In this document: positions 50,943 through 59,440 of the stretch, one piece after another
Layout: each line of letters begins with the position of its first letter
How positions within the stretch are numbered: position 1 is the stretch's first letter
Source of the DNA: Desulfosporosinus lacus DSM 15449
Lineage (GTDB): Bacteria; Bacillota; Desulfitobacteriia; Desulfitobacteriales; Desulfitobacteriaceae
Reading direction: 5' to 3'
NCBI RefSeq assembly: GCF_900129935.1
Contig: NZ_FQXJ01000020.1
Location: 1 to 64,000, forward strand
Length of the DNA: 64,000 bases
The notes under the pieces: generated by a model
Told to the model about the DNA's origin: nothing
Database searches by the model: none
What the model saw: the letters and a program-made list of their open reading frames with translations, nothing else
Made by a program: the position numbers and the translations under genes

Positions 50943-51923
50943 ATGATCGTGATTTACGAAGCGCTAGGGATTTATAAAGTAAAATTGCCTTTGCCATTTA
51001 GGTTAAACCATGTCAACTGTTATGCAGTAAAAGGATCACTGGGCTGGTGGCTTATTGATGCGGGCCTTAGTCGAGAGGCCACAGTTGAAGGATGGATGCA
51101 ATTTTTTGAGGAACACTCCATTAAGCCAACAGATATTAAAGGAATCTATCTTACACATTTTCATCCGGACCATTATGGATGTTCGGGATGGCTTCAGTGC
51201 TTTTCTGGTGCTCCGGTCTATATCGGGGAAATCGATGCCGAGCTGATAAAACACTATTGGAAAAGTGAAAATAGCTTCGATGCTTTAGATGCTTTGTTTA
51301 GAGAAAATGGCATGCCTAATGATATGGTCAAAGAAACAATGGGTTCCGTAAATGACATAATTCGTTTTACATCTCCACATGCAGAGTTGACAACCTTAAA
51401 AGCGGGTCAAGTGGTAACTATAGGGGATTTTGATTACCAGGTTATCTTGACACAGGGGCATTCAGATGGACATATCTGCTATTATAATGTCAATCATGGG
51501 GTACTGTTATCAGGGGATCACTTGTTACCCGAAATCTCGTCCAATATCAGTTTGTGGCCCCAAACTGATGTTTATCCTAACCCTAACCCCTTGGATAACT
51601 TTTTACACGCCCTTGACAGCATCCGTAGTTTGAACTGTAAGATGGCTTTACCCTCTCACGGTAAGCCGTTCTCCACGATTGAAGAGAGAATAAGTCAATT
51701 AGAGGCTCACCACGAAGCTCGGTTGCAAGAAATCAAAAGTTGTACAGGCGCTGGCGCCACAGCTTATCAAGTGTGCAAACAGGTTTTCAGACAGGACCTC
51801 AGCTATCACGAGTTGCGCTTCGCCATGACTGAAACTCTTGCCCATCTTGAGTATTTAATGTATAAGAGCGAACTGAAAAAGACAGAAGAAGATGGCGTGA
51901 GAATTTTTAGAATAAGCAGCTAA
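50943..51923 (+). CDS. metallo-beta-lactamase-fold hydrolase
   Basis: A 326-residue (or slightly longer) MBL-fold protein. The zinc motif THFHPDHYG is near residue 72, with GHSDGHICYY and LLSGDHLLPEIS further on and a late LPSHGKPF, so the ligand set looks complete. A C-terminal winged-helix-like segment (TAYQVCKQVF... LAHLEYL) is typical of the glyoxalase II/LACTB2-type group. Starts at 50940 (GTG), 50943 (ATG) and 50949 (GTG) are all possible; only a weak AAGAAAG site precedes them. It is divergent from the aminotransferase. Substrate unknown. Confidence 0.88.
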   Translation: MIVIYEALGIYKVKLPLPFRLNHVNCYAVKGSLGWWLIDAGLSREATVEGWMQFFEEHSIKPTDIKGIYLTHFHPDHYGCSGWLQCFSGAPVYIGEIDAELIKHYWKSENSFDALDALFRENGMPNDMVKETMGSVNDIIRFTSPHAELTTLKAGQVVTIGDFDYQVILTQGHSDGHICYYNVNHGVLLSGDHLLPEISSNISLWPQTDVYPNPNPLDNFLHALDSIRSLNCKMALPSHGKPFSTIEERISQLEAHHEARLQEIKSCTGAGATAYQVCKQVFRQDLSYHELRFAMTETLAHLEYLMYKSELKKTEEDGVRIFRISS

Positions 51924-51998
51924 ACAGGCTCCCAATTTGAGCGAAAGTACTTTAATACAGTGTAAGGAATCCTAGAGAATGATATTACTTGTGAGAAT

Positions 51999-52062
51999 AG
52001 TAATAAATGAGCCATGCCCTGACAAAAACATCTTTTTGTTAGGGGCAGGGCTCATTTATTAC
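51999..52062. terminator. bidirectional terminator between MBL and LysR genes
   Basis: AGTAATAAATGAGCC (51999-52013) pairs with GGCTCATTTATTACT (52048-52062), with inner TGCCC/GGGCA and ACAAAAA/TTTTTGT pairing around CATC. Both flanks are A/T-rich. Confidence 0.9.
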
Positions 52063-52077
52063 TGTTTTGAATATCCT

Positions 52078-53001
52078 TCAATCGAGTACGGAAGGATTAT
52101 TATCAATAAGCGAAGAGATAAGGTCATGTGAGAGAAGGTTTTCTGTAAAAACGTTCATAGCCTTGGACATATCATTGTTTTTCAGTCTTATTATGGAAAA
52201 TGTACGAATTAGCCTCTTCCCTTTAATTCGGATCGCTGTCAATTCTTTGGCAGCCAATTCTTTACGCACTATCCAGCTTGAGACAAGTGCAATCCCCAGA
52301 CCTGCAATGACTGCCTGCTTAACGGCTTGACTGCTCCCAAAGATATGGGATTTTTTTACGTTAATGTTCCAATCCTTAATCAACTTGTCACTGAAGTCTC
52401 GAGTTCCAGACCCACTTTCTCTAAGAATCCATACTCGGTCTTGAAGGTGATCAGCTGTGACAATGGGAAGTCTCGCCAAAGCATGTTGGTTAGGGACAAC
52501 TAAAATAATCTCGTCATCCATCAGAGCTTGAATGTCAAGGTCTGGGTGATTGACCTCACCTTCCACAAGTGCCAAGTCCAAATGATTAGATCGGACAGCT
52601 TGGGTGATTTCCACAGTGTTAGCGATTGATGCATCGATATCTACATTTGGAAATTGAGCAGCAAATTCTGCCAATGCAAAAGGTAAAATATACTCACCAA
52701 TCGTATAGCTGGCACCAACCTTGAGTGATCCTGTAACAGTAGTTGTTAACTCGTTGATATCTTGTTTTGCCTTTTCATACAGTTGCAATATCTGTTTTGC
52801 TAAACTATAGAGTATTTCACCTGATTGAGTGAGCTCTAAATGTTTCGGTGAACGATTAATAAGCTTTGAGCCAAGCTCATTTTCTAGATTGCGTATCTGC
52901 AGGCTGACACTGGGTTGAGATAAATACAGTTCTTCAGCGGCACGAGAAAAATTCTTAAGCTCTGCAACAGTTACAAAGATTTTTAAGGGATCGGCAATCA
53001 T
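52078..53001 (-). CDS. LysR-type transcriptional regulator
   Basis: A 307-residue LysR protein. The N-terminal winged helix reads LKIFVTVAELKNFSRAAEELYLSQPSVSLQI and continues to LELTQSGEILY. The effector domain (about residue 90 on) begins with GSLKVGASYTIGEYILP, the typical LysR substrate-binding fold seen in CysB/CbbR-like members. It is transcribed divergently from the YeiH-type gene across 240 bases, the standard set-up for control of that gene. The effector is unknown; sulfur-compound sensing is only suggested by the neighbour. Confidence 0.94.
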   Translation of the reverse strand: MIADPLKIFVTVAELKNFSRAAEELYLSQPSVSLQIRNLENELGSKLINRSPKHLELTQSGEILYSLAKQILQLYEKAKQDINELTTTVTGSLKVGASYTIGEYILPFALAEFAAQFPNVDIDASIANTVEITQAVRSNHLDLALVEGEVNHPDLDIQALMDDEIILVVPNQHALARLPIVTADHLQDRVWILRESGSGTRDFSDKLIKDWNINVKKSHIFGSSQAVKQAVIAGLGIALVSSWIVRKELAAKELTAIRIKGKRLIRTFSIIRLKNNDMSKAMNVFTENLLSHDLISSLIDNNPSVLD

Positions 53002-53241
53002 TGTTTACACCTCAAGTTCATTTAACTATGGAAAATACTGTGGTTTTTATGTTCGTGCACTTCAAGGAAGTACTACATTATAATACAATAACTCAGAAAA
53101 AGCGAATAATATGTATTCCTAATGATTGCTTACAAGAACCTATATTGCTCCATTACCTCAATCATTCTATAGTTTTAAATAGAAACTCAGTCCTTTAGAA
53201 GAGAAAAGGACTATAGAGAATGATGAGGAGGCCTATGGAAA
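53002..53241. promoter_or_regulatory. LysR-yeiH divergent control region
   Basis: Two hundred forty AT-rich bases with no gene. ATTATAATACAATAAC near 53080 and similar T-N11-A stretches could be LysR boxes, but no single site stood out. A -10-like TATAAT is at 53080-53085. Confidence 0.3.
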
Positions 53242-54282
53242 ATGTGGTTTCAAGCAAAAGTGGACTTAAGCTTTCAAGAAGCTTTAGTGATAGACCAGGA
53301 AAGACGGAACCGTTTTATACTTGGAATTTTATTTACAATGGTTGTTGCCGGTTCTGGTACATGGCTAGCAGCCTTACCGGGAATCAACCGAATCGGAGCA
53401 ATGCTAAGTGCTATCTTGATTGCCGTTATTTATCGAAATGTTATTGGATATCCGGAGAGTGTTCGCGAAGGAATTCAGTTTTCTGCACGTTACCTGATGC
53501 GTTTTGCCATCGTACTCTATGGATTCAAGCTTAATATTGATATGGTTATTCATAAGGGCGGGATGCTTCTTGTTTATGACGCAATGACGATTGTTATTGC
53601 GATAACAACTACTATGTTATTGGCAAAGTTGTTTAAAGCAGACCTCAACCTCTCTTTGCTTCTTGGAATCGGGACAGGAGTGTGTGGAGCCGCAGCAATT
53701 GCAGCTGTATCTCCGATTTTAAAAGCGAATGACGAAGATACTGCAATCAGCGCGGGTATTATTGCCTTAATTGGAACAGTCTTTACTTTAACATATACAT
53801 TTTTGATGCCGTTTTTGCCCATGAGTGCTGTCCAATACGGGGTCTGGAGCGGTGTCAGTTTACATGAGATAGCTCATGTGGCAGCTGCCGCTATGCCAGC
53901 TGGCCCGGATGTGTTAGCGATGGGATTACTAGCCAAGCTGGGCAGAGTATTCTTGCTGATCCCCTTAAGCCTAATCCTTTCATTTTGGATGAAGCGCAAA
54001 GGAGAAGGTGAGGGTAATCAAAGCGCACCCTTTCCCTGGTTTCTGGTAGGATTCATAATGACAAGTTTAATGGGAACTTATCTGCCGATTCCAGATTATG
54101 TTCTAAACGATATTTCTAAAGCATCCACATTTCTGCTGGCAGCAGCCATGGTTGGGTTAGGGCTTAATGTCCATCTGTCAAGTTTGCGGACTAGAGCAAT
54201 GCGTCCCCTTCTGGCAATGATCATTGCTTCAATAGTAGTATCAACAGTATCTTTCTTTACCCTTATGTGGTTTGGCCTATAA
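53242..54282 (+). CDS. YeiH/UPF0324-family membrane transporter (putative sulfate/sulfite exporter)
   Basis: A 346-residue protein with about ten membrane segments. The family signatures are visible: RIGAMLSAILIAVIYRN, SARYLMRFAIVLYGFKLN, LLGIGTGVCGAAAIAAVSPIL and SLHEIAHVAAAAMPAG, then AAMVGLGLNVHLSSLR. The group is annotated as a putative sulfate exporter, mostly on genomic grounds. The ATG has GAGGAGG ten bases upstream. The divergent LysR regulator supports inducible expression. A substrate in sulfur metabolism would suit a sulfate reducer, but this is inference. Confidence 0.9.
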   Translation: MWFQAKVDLSFQEALVIDQERRNRFILGILFTMVVAGSGTWLAALPGINRIGAMLSAILIAVIYRNVIGYPESVREGIQFSARYLMRFAIVLYGFKLNIDMVIHKGGMLLVYDAMTIVIAITTTMLLAKLFKADLNLSLLLGIGTGVCGAAAIAAVSPILKANDEDTAISAGIIALIGTVFTLTYTFLMPFLPMSAVQYGVWSGVSLHEIAHVAAAAMPAGPDVLAMGLLAKLGRVFLLIPLSLILSFWMKRKGEGEGNQSAPFPWFLVGFIMTSLMGTYLPIPDYVLNDISKASTFLLAAAMVGLGLNVHLSSLRTRAMRPLLAMIIASIVVSTVSFFTLMWFGL

Positions 54283-54397
54283 GGTTACAGACTCAGTGGC
54301 AACTGGGAACAGTTGCTACTAAGTAGTTTGTAGCTTTTCCTAATAGACCTCCATGCCAAAACGGCACCATTAATGAATAGAAATTAATTTTCTGGGA

Positions 54398-54430
54398 CAG
54401 AAAGTATAACTTATTGATATATACTTTCTG
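54398..54430. repeat. CAGAAAGTATA palindrome, copy with adjoining CATAAGTGCG
   Basis: CAGAAAGTATA (54398-54408) and TATACTTTCTG (54420-54430) are perfect arms around ACTTATTGATA. The following CATAAGTGCGACTAAAGC matches the start of the inverted long repeat at 55229. Non-coding. Confidence 0.75.
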
Positions 54431-54481
54431 GAATCATAAGTGCGACTAAAGCTACATCCTGCGGTGAGGAAAGCGGGTTGG

Positions 54482-55027
54482 CTAATGAGAAAATGCAAAA
54501 TGTCTTCGGGTACGGATGTGAACCTTAAAAGCATAAAAGCTAATTGCATTTTTTGCCTTTGGCATAAACCTAAGCCTAGAGATGAGATACTGTTCATCCT
54601 CACTGTTTAGAGAACGCCTGCTTAGGTTATGCTTCTTGCCGAACAATTCTTCGTAAACCATGTCTCTATTTAATGTTAAGCAGCGTTTATAGATAAAATA
54701 ACGTTCTCCGAGCGAAAACTGGATATAAAGGGTGTTCGGATTTTGATTATGAATACCAATCAGTTTTGTAGGCTCGGCTCTATCGATTTTGGACCATCCA
54801 GCATATAGATCGCGGATTTCAGCAACCGCTTGGGTAAAGCAACTCGAACAAATAGAGTATATTGCTATTTGATTTTGGTTAACAGCTGGATTAGGGTTGA
54901 GAAAAAAGTGTTCTCGTTCATAAACTTTTAGCTTTATAACATTTGGAGCAGAAACTACCTGCGGTACAATCACCAAGTCGACAGGACCTAAGTCTATGAT
55001 GCTATTGGGCGAAAATATCTCTTCCAA
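54482..55027 (-). CDS. hypothetical protein with a CSSC motif
   Basis: A 181-residue protein that I do not recognise. The N-terminal half has LGPVDLVIVPQVVSAPNVIKLKV, a ferredoxin-like strand pattern, and an ICSSCFTQAVAEI segment that could be a redox or metal site. The middle contains a YIQFSLGERYFIYKRC strand. The C-terminal 40 residues are basic (RTRRHFAFSH end). There are no membrane segments. The TTG start follows AAGGGGGC at a good distance. It lies alone, bounded by repeat elements on both sides, and may be lineage-specific. Confidence 0.65.
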   Translation of the reverse strand: MEEIFSPNSIIDLGPVDLVIVPQVVSAPNVIKLKVYEREHFFLNPNPAVNQNQIAIYSICSSCFTQAVAEIRDLYAGWSKIDRAEPTKLIGIHNQNPNTLYIQFSLGERYFIYKRCLTLNRDMVYEELFGKKHNLSRRSLNSEDEQYLISRLRFMPKAKNAISFYAFKVHIRTRRHFAFSH

Positions 55028-55160
55028 GCGTTTAGCCCCCTTTAGGTTTACGTATCATTTAGTTATTTCCACGTAAAGGTATCTTTAGCCTGAAATTTTT
55101 ACTGTAATAATATATACTTATAACAAAAAACATAAGGTTAGCACTTTTGTTTGAGCAGGG

Positions 55161-55188
55161 AAAGCAGGGGGACAGCCCCTGCTTTTTT
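55161..55188 (+). terminator. strong intrinsic terminator with no plus-strand gene upstream
   Basis: AAAGCAGGGG pairs with CCCCTGCTTT around GACAG, followed by T-runs. The nearest upstream plus-strand gene ends at 54282, with a minus-strand gene between. It may end an unannotated small transcript from 55028-55190 or the YeiH transcript. Confidence 0.75.
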
Positions 55189-55195
55189 ATACTGT

Positions 55196-55367
55196 CAGAA
55201 AGTATAAACTTACGTTATATACTTTCCAAGCATAAGTGCAACTTGGCTGCCGCCTCGCCGGAGGATTCTCCGCTAAGTTAACACCTGCGAAGACAGTGTC
55301 TGCAAGAAGGTTAATACGTGCGAAGACAGTGTCTTCGTGTGGGCGCCGGCCAAGTCTTCTTTAGTAT
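55196..55367. repeat. composite dispersed repeat, inverted copy with internal duplication
   Basis: The CAGAAAGTATA (55196-55206)/TATACTTTCC (55218-55227) palindrome is followed by the reverse complement of the long repeat: CATAAGTGCAACTTGG, CTCCGCTAAGTTAAC, GCGAAGACAGTGTCT twice (one of the two as GCGAAGACAGTGTCTTCG), GGGCGCCGGCCAAGTCTTCTT. It matches 39210-39310 in reverse. No open frame. Confidence 0.8.
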
Positions 55368-55505
55368 TTATAGCCCGAGCCTGAAGCTGAGCGTAATTTA
55401 GCTTTCTATAGATGCGTCACGCATGGTAACAACTGTGGTGAAAAGGCAATGTGAAACTAACGAAAATGTCCTTGCGCCACCAATTTATCAGGAGTAATAT
55501 AAGCA

Positions 55506-55558
55506 TTGACCACTCGGTCACAAACCTATTGACCGAGTGGTCAAACTTAGTGTATAAT
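55506..55558 (+). promoter_or_regulatory. TetR operator over the efflux operon promoter
   Basis: TTGACCACTCGGTCA (55506-55520) and TGACCGAGTGGTCAA (55530-55544) are perfect inverted copies nine bases apart; each half is itself a TGACC-N4-GGTCA palindrome. The second copy contains the -35 TTGACC (55529-55534), and TATAAT is at 55553-55558 (18-base spacer). A repressor bound here would block transcription of tetR-ABC-HlyD. Confidence 0.85.
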
Positions 55559-55611
55559 CCTATCATCCGTCGATTATTTATCATTCTAGCGCAGTCTTAC
55601 AAGGAGAGATC

Positions 55612-56268
55612 ATGTTGTACGATAATTTTGAAAATCTAAATGAAGATAAAAAGAAAAAGATTATAGATGTATGTGTCCATGAATTTGCTGATAAAGGATA
55701 TGATAACGCGTCAACTAACTCAATTATTAAAGAAGCAGGTATTTCTAAAGGGATTTTGTTTCATTATTTTAAGAATAAAAAAAGCTTATTTTTCTATATC
55801 TTAGATTACTGCATTCGGGAAATGATTGAAGAATTTACGAGATACCCATTGACCGAGACGAAGGACATTTTTCAAAGGATAAGTGAGTTGGGAGTGATCA
55901 AGCTTAAGATAGCCCATAAATATCCATATATTGTTAAGCTATTTATGGAATCACTCGAAAAGGCTCCACTGGACATGCGGCCAGAGATTGAAAAGAAATA
56001 TCTTCAAACTTCAAAGGATTGGATGCCGTTGTTCTTTGAAGATATTGATTATTCAAAGTTTCGCAGCGGTGTAGAACCTTCTAAGGCAATTCAAATAATT
56101 ATGCTTTTTCTAGGGGCACTTGGAGAAAAGTATCTCAAGGACTATAAAGGCAAGGAACAGGAGATGTTCCAAGACTACGATAAGATTATGGCAGAGTATA
56201 TGGAGTACATGGAAATCTTGAAGTATGGAATGTACGGCTCAGAATTGAAGACTAATTCACATGTCTAG
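55612..56268 (+). CDS. TetR/AcrR-family repressor
   Basis: A 218-residue regulator. The N-terminal helix-turn-helix reads IIDVCVHEFADKGYDNAST followed by NSIIKEAGISKGILFHYFKNKKSLF, a standard TetR signature. The C-terminal ligand domain is unlike any I can name. The ATG follows AAGGAGAG. It is the first gene of an operon with an ABC ATPase, a permease and a HlyD-like protein, and a double palindrome overlaps the promoter, so autoregulation and export-substrate induction are likely. Confidence 0.94.
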   Translation: MLYDNFENLNEDKKKKIIDVCVHEFADKGYDNASTNSIIKEAGISKGILFHYFKNKKSLFFYILDYCIREMIEEFTRYPLTETKDIFQRISELGVIKLKIAHKYPYIVKLFMESLEKAPLDMRPEIEKKYLQTSKDWMPLFFEDIDYSKFRSGVEPSKAIQIIMLFLGALGEKYLKDYKGKEQEMFQDYDKIMAEYMEYMEILKYGMYGSELKTNSHV

Positions 56269-56280
56269 GAGGTGAGATGG

Positions 56281-56985
56281 ATGGACGTTCTTATGGAAGG
56301 AAAAGACCTTCGCAAGCATTATCGTACAGGTGAAGTGGAAATCGAAGTTTTGAAGGGAATAAACTTTCAAATATTTTATGGGGAATTTATTGTCGTCTTA
56401 GGCCAAAGCGGCTCCGGGAAAACTACGTTATTAAATATTATCGGTGGAATGACCCAGGCATCGACGGGTGAGCTTTATTACAAAGAACAACCGCTTCATG
56501 AGATTGATGACCAAGAGCTTACACTTTACCGCCGTAATGAAGTGGGCTTTGTCTTTCAAAACTACAACTTAATGCCAAATCTCACAGCCTATGAAAATGT
56601 AAGACTAGCTGTGGAAATTGCTCAAAATCCTCTTTCTGTATCAGACATCTTGCGTGAGGTTGGTCTGGAGAATTGGTCAGATCATTTCCCATCCCAACTC
56701 TCAGGAGGACAGCAACAACGGGTTGCTATCGCACGGGCCATCGTTAAAAACCCTGAACTTCTCCTTTGTGATGAGCCGACGGGGGCTTTAGATATTCAAA
56801 CAGGTATTCAGGTTTTAAAAGCCTTGCAGAAATTAAATCGTGAATACCATAAGACGGTGATCATCATTACGCATAATGTGGAAATTGCCAAAATGGCGAA
56901 TAGGGTTTTCTATTTGAAGGACGGATTACTGGATGATGTCAAAGTCATAGAAAAACCACTTTGCCCTGAGGAGATATCATGGTAA
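56281..56985 (+). CDS. ABC transporter ATPase (MacB/LolD-type)
   Basis: A 234-residue ATPase. Walker A is GQSGSGKTT near residue 43, the Q-loop is [16 protein letters not shown], the signature is [15 protein letters not shown] and Walker B is [12 protein letters not shown], with the switch His in IITHNVEIA. These features and the short length match the MacB/LolD/FtsE-type group that works with FtsX-fold permeases. The ATG at 56281 with AGGAGG eight bases before it is preferred over a GTG at 56272. It overlaps the permease gene by seven bases. Confidence 0.95.
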   Translation: MDVLMEGKDLRKHYRTGEVEIEVLKGINFQIFYGEFIVVLGQSGSGKTTLLNIIGGMTQASTGELYYKEQPLHEIDDQELTLYRRNEVGFVFQNYNLMPNLTAYENVRLAVEIAQNPLSVSDILREVGLENWSDHFPSQLSGGQQQRVAIARAIVKNPELLLCDEPTGALDIQTGIQVLKALQKLNREYHKTVIIITHNVEIAKMANRVFYLKDGLLDDVKVIEKPLCPEEISW

Positions 56986-59357
56986 TGCTTAGAAGAAAGA
57001 CATGGAGAGATATCAAAGAAAATTTTGGGGTTTATCTCGCTTGTATCATGGTCATTGCCTTAGGCTTACTCCTCTATACCTCGATGTCCATTGCAGTGGA
57101 AAGTATGGATAAGGCACAGCAAGATTTTTATGTGGAGACAAACTTTGCCGATGGATTTATTACGGTGACAGGGTATCCTGAAAACAAAGTAAACTCGCTT
57201 ACGTTCCTGCCTGGAATTGATCAAGCCGCTGGACGGATTGTCAAAGAGGTTCGTGTGATAGACCAACAAGAAGACTCTAATCGATACTTGAAAATGTTGA
57301 CATTGAATGATGCCAATGCCCCTCAAATTAACCAAATTCAGCTTATCGAGGGGCAACTTCCCGACGAAAACCAACCAGAAATCCTCGTAGACCCAAAATT
57401 CCTAGCAGCAAATCATTTGTCGTTAGGAGATTCAATTGACGTAAGTATTGATGGAAATCAGGTCTCCTTATATATTACGGGAACTGCACAAAGCCCAGAG
57501 TTCATATACATTATGAGAAATGCCCAAGACCTTTATCCATCAGCTGAAGAATTTGGGATAGCCTATGTTCCATTAAGCACACTTAAAGCACTGGTCAAGG
57601 AAAAAGGACAAGTCAATGATATCGTGATCACTCTGAAACCCGGAGTTAGCTTTGATTCGGTGAAGGATAGTATCCAAGCTGAGTTAAAACCCTATGGAGT
57701 CCGGAGTATTGTCCCTCGTAAGGATCAAACGAGTCACGCCATTCTAACAAGTGAAATTAAACAAATTCGAACTATGACAAAAACCCTTCCTGTAGTGTTT
57801 CTGGGGGTCGCGGCCATTATTCTGTATACGATGTTGCGTCGGCTGATCGAACAGCAAAGGGTGGCAATCGGGACACTTAAGGCCTTTGGTTTTACGGATC
57901 GAGAGATTATCTTACATTATTTGACCTACCCCGTGGTTATAGGGACAACAGGGGGATTGCTTGGAGGATTATCCGGAGTTGCTCTTTCGTTTCCCTTGAC
58001 CACGATGTACAAAGAATTCTTTGCTCTGCCTGGTCTTAAAAGCGAATTCTCCCTTAAATACCTCTTTTTCAGTCTAGCGCTGGCGTTCGTCTTTAGCGTA
58101 CTCAGTGGGGTAAAAGGGAGTCTGGATATTTTGCGCTTGGAACCGGCCGAAGCCATGAGACCCCCGGCGCCAGGAACTGCGCGCAAAACTTTAATCGAAA
58201 AATTCACGTGGTTTTGGCAAACCCTCTCCTCTCAAGCCCAGATGGGTATTCGGGATGTTTTTAGAACACCAACCAGGAGTCTCTTTAACGTCATAGGGAT
58301 AGGGGTAGTCTATAGTTTAATGACAGTTTCATGGTCAATGCAGAATATGACCGACGTACTGACAGTGGTCCAGTTGGAACAAGTTCAAACCTATGATGTC
58401 AAATTGCAACTAACCGAACCTTCCCCTACTGGGGCTGTGAAATTCGCCGTCGCACATGACCCAGGGGTGTCTAAAGTTGAACCTGTACTGGAAGTGCCTG
58501 CTTCTTTGAGAAGTGGTTGGTTAAAGAAAGACGTGGCATTGATGGGTCTCTCTGAAGAGTCGACACTCTATAACATTCTGGATAAAAGCGGCCGACGCTT
58601 GGAGGTTCCTGACCATGGAGTTTTGCTATCAGAACATTTAGCCAAATCTTTAAACGTCAAAGCGGGAGATGTCATCTATGTAGAAAGTCCCTTGCGTAGA
58701 GAACCTCTCAGTCAAAAGGGTGAGAACTTACTGGTCACAGGGGTAGTTCCTCAATATGTTGGACTTAATGCCTTTATGAAGGATACAGAATTACAGCGAT
58801 TTCTAAGGCAGGGGGAAATAAGTACTGCAATGTTAATCCAGATGGATTCTGCTGAAATAGGATCCATGAAAAGCAAATATCAAAATGCTAGTAACGTCTC
58901 CTCTATCGAATCTCTCAAGGATACGGGGGCTAAAATCCAAAAAATGATGGAATCGTTTGGTTTTACGGTCTGGTTGCTCGCTATTCTCGGCGGCTTTTGC
59001 GGATTTGCCCTTATCTATAATGCCAGTATCATCTCTCTCTCGGAACGGAAACGAGAATTAGCGTCTCTCCGTGTGTTAGGAATGACACCAAGAGAGGTAT
59101 TGCGAGTGATCACTTCAGAACAATGGACCTTATATGCTTTTGGAATCCTGCTTGGAATACCGATGGCCTATGGATTAAGCATGAGTATGGCACAGTCAAT
59201 GAGCAATGATATGTACTCTCTTCCGGCAGACCTTCCACCCATGGCTTTGCTGGGCGCGGCTGCAGGAACTGCCTTTTCTGTTTTAGTAGCCCAAAGCAGA
59301 GCGTACTACAAAATCAAATCACTTCACTATGTTGAAATTCTTGCAACTCGAGACTAA
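56979..59357 (+). CDS. ABC transporter permease (FtsX/MacB-like, two repeats)
   Basis: A 792-residue permease. TM1 is about residues 17-38 (VYLACIMVIALGLLLYTS), followed by an outside MacB_PCD-like domain, three membrane segments about 275-385, TM near 435-455, a second extracytoplasmic domain and three more segments at about 655-785. The FtsX domain occurs twice, as in eight- to ten-TM exporters such as those for lipoproteins or antimicrobial peptides. The ATG overlaps the ATPase stop. Function as exporter is inferred from the operon. Confidence 0.9.
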   Translation: MVMLRRKTWRDIKENFGVYLACIMVIALGLLLYTSMSIAVESMDKAQQDFYVETNFADGFITVTGYPENKVNSLTFLPGIDQAAGRIVKEVRVIDQQEDSNRYLKMLTLNDANAPQINQIQLIEGQLPDENQPEILVDPKFLAANHLSLGDSIDVSIDGNQVSLYITGTAQSPEFIYIMRNAQDLYPSAEEFGIAYVPLSTLKALVKEKGQVNDIVITLKPGVSFDSVKDSIQAELKPYGVRSIVPRKDQTSHAILTSEIKQIRTMTKTLPVVFLGVAAIILYTMLRRLIEQQRVAIGTLKAFGFTDREIILHYLTYPVVIGTTGGLLGGLSGVALSFPLTTMYKEFFALPGLKSEFSLKYLFFSLALAFVFSVLSGVKGSLDILRLEPAEAMRPPAPGTARKTLIEKFTWFWQTLSSQAQMGIRDVFRTPTRSLFNVIGIGVVYSLMTVSWSMQNMTDVLTVVQLEQVQTYDVKLQLTEPSPTGAVKFAVAHDPGVSKVEPVLEVPASLRSGWLKKDVALMGLSEESTLYNILDKSGRRLEVPDHGVLLSEHLAKSLNVKAGDVIYVESPLRREPLSQKGENLLVTGVVPQYVGLNAFMKDTELQRFLRQGEISTAMLIQMDSAEIGSMKSKYQNASNVSSIESLKDTGAKIQKMMESFGFTVWLLAILGGFCGFALIYNASIISLSERKRELASLRVLGMTPREVLRVITSEQWTLYAFGILLGIPMAYGLSMSMAQSMSNDMYSLPADLPPMALLGAAAGTAFSVLVAQSRAYYKIKSLHYVEILATRD

Positions 59358-59440
59358 AGAGCTGAATTGGGATCGAAATCAGAATGTTAATTAAAATATT
59401 AAGCTGCGAATTGTAAATTGAAAGTAAGAGGAGGGTGAAA

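Noticed and set aside
53220-53534. 104-codon plus-strand frame overlapping the YeiH gene
   Set aside because: It starts at a good GGAGG-like region but its product is a frame-shifted reading of the well-supported membrane protein from 53242.
54370-54603. 77-codon minus-strand frame beside the CSSC-motif gene
   Set aside because: It overlaps that gene in another frame and crosses the dispersed palindrome; no ribosome site or motif.
55451-55639. 62-codon frame spanning the TetR operator
   Set aside because: It runs through the palindromic operator and promoter and into the tetR start, with no independent support.
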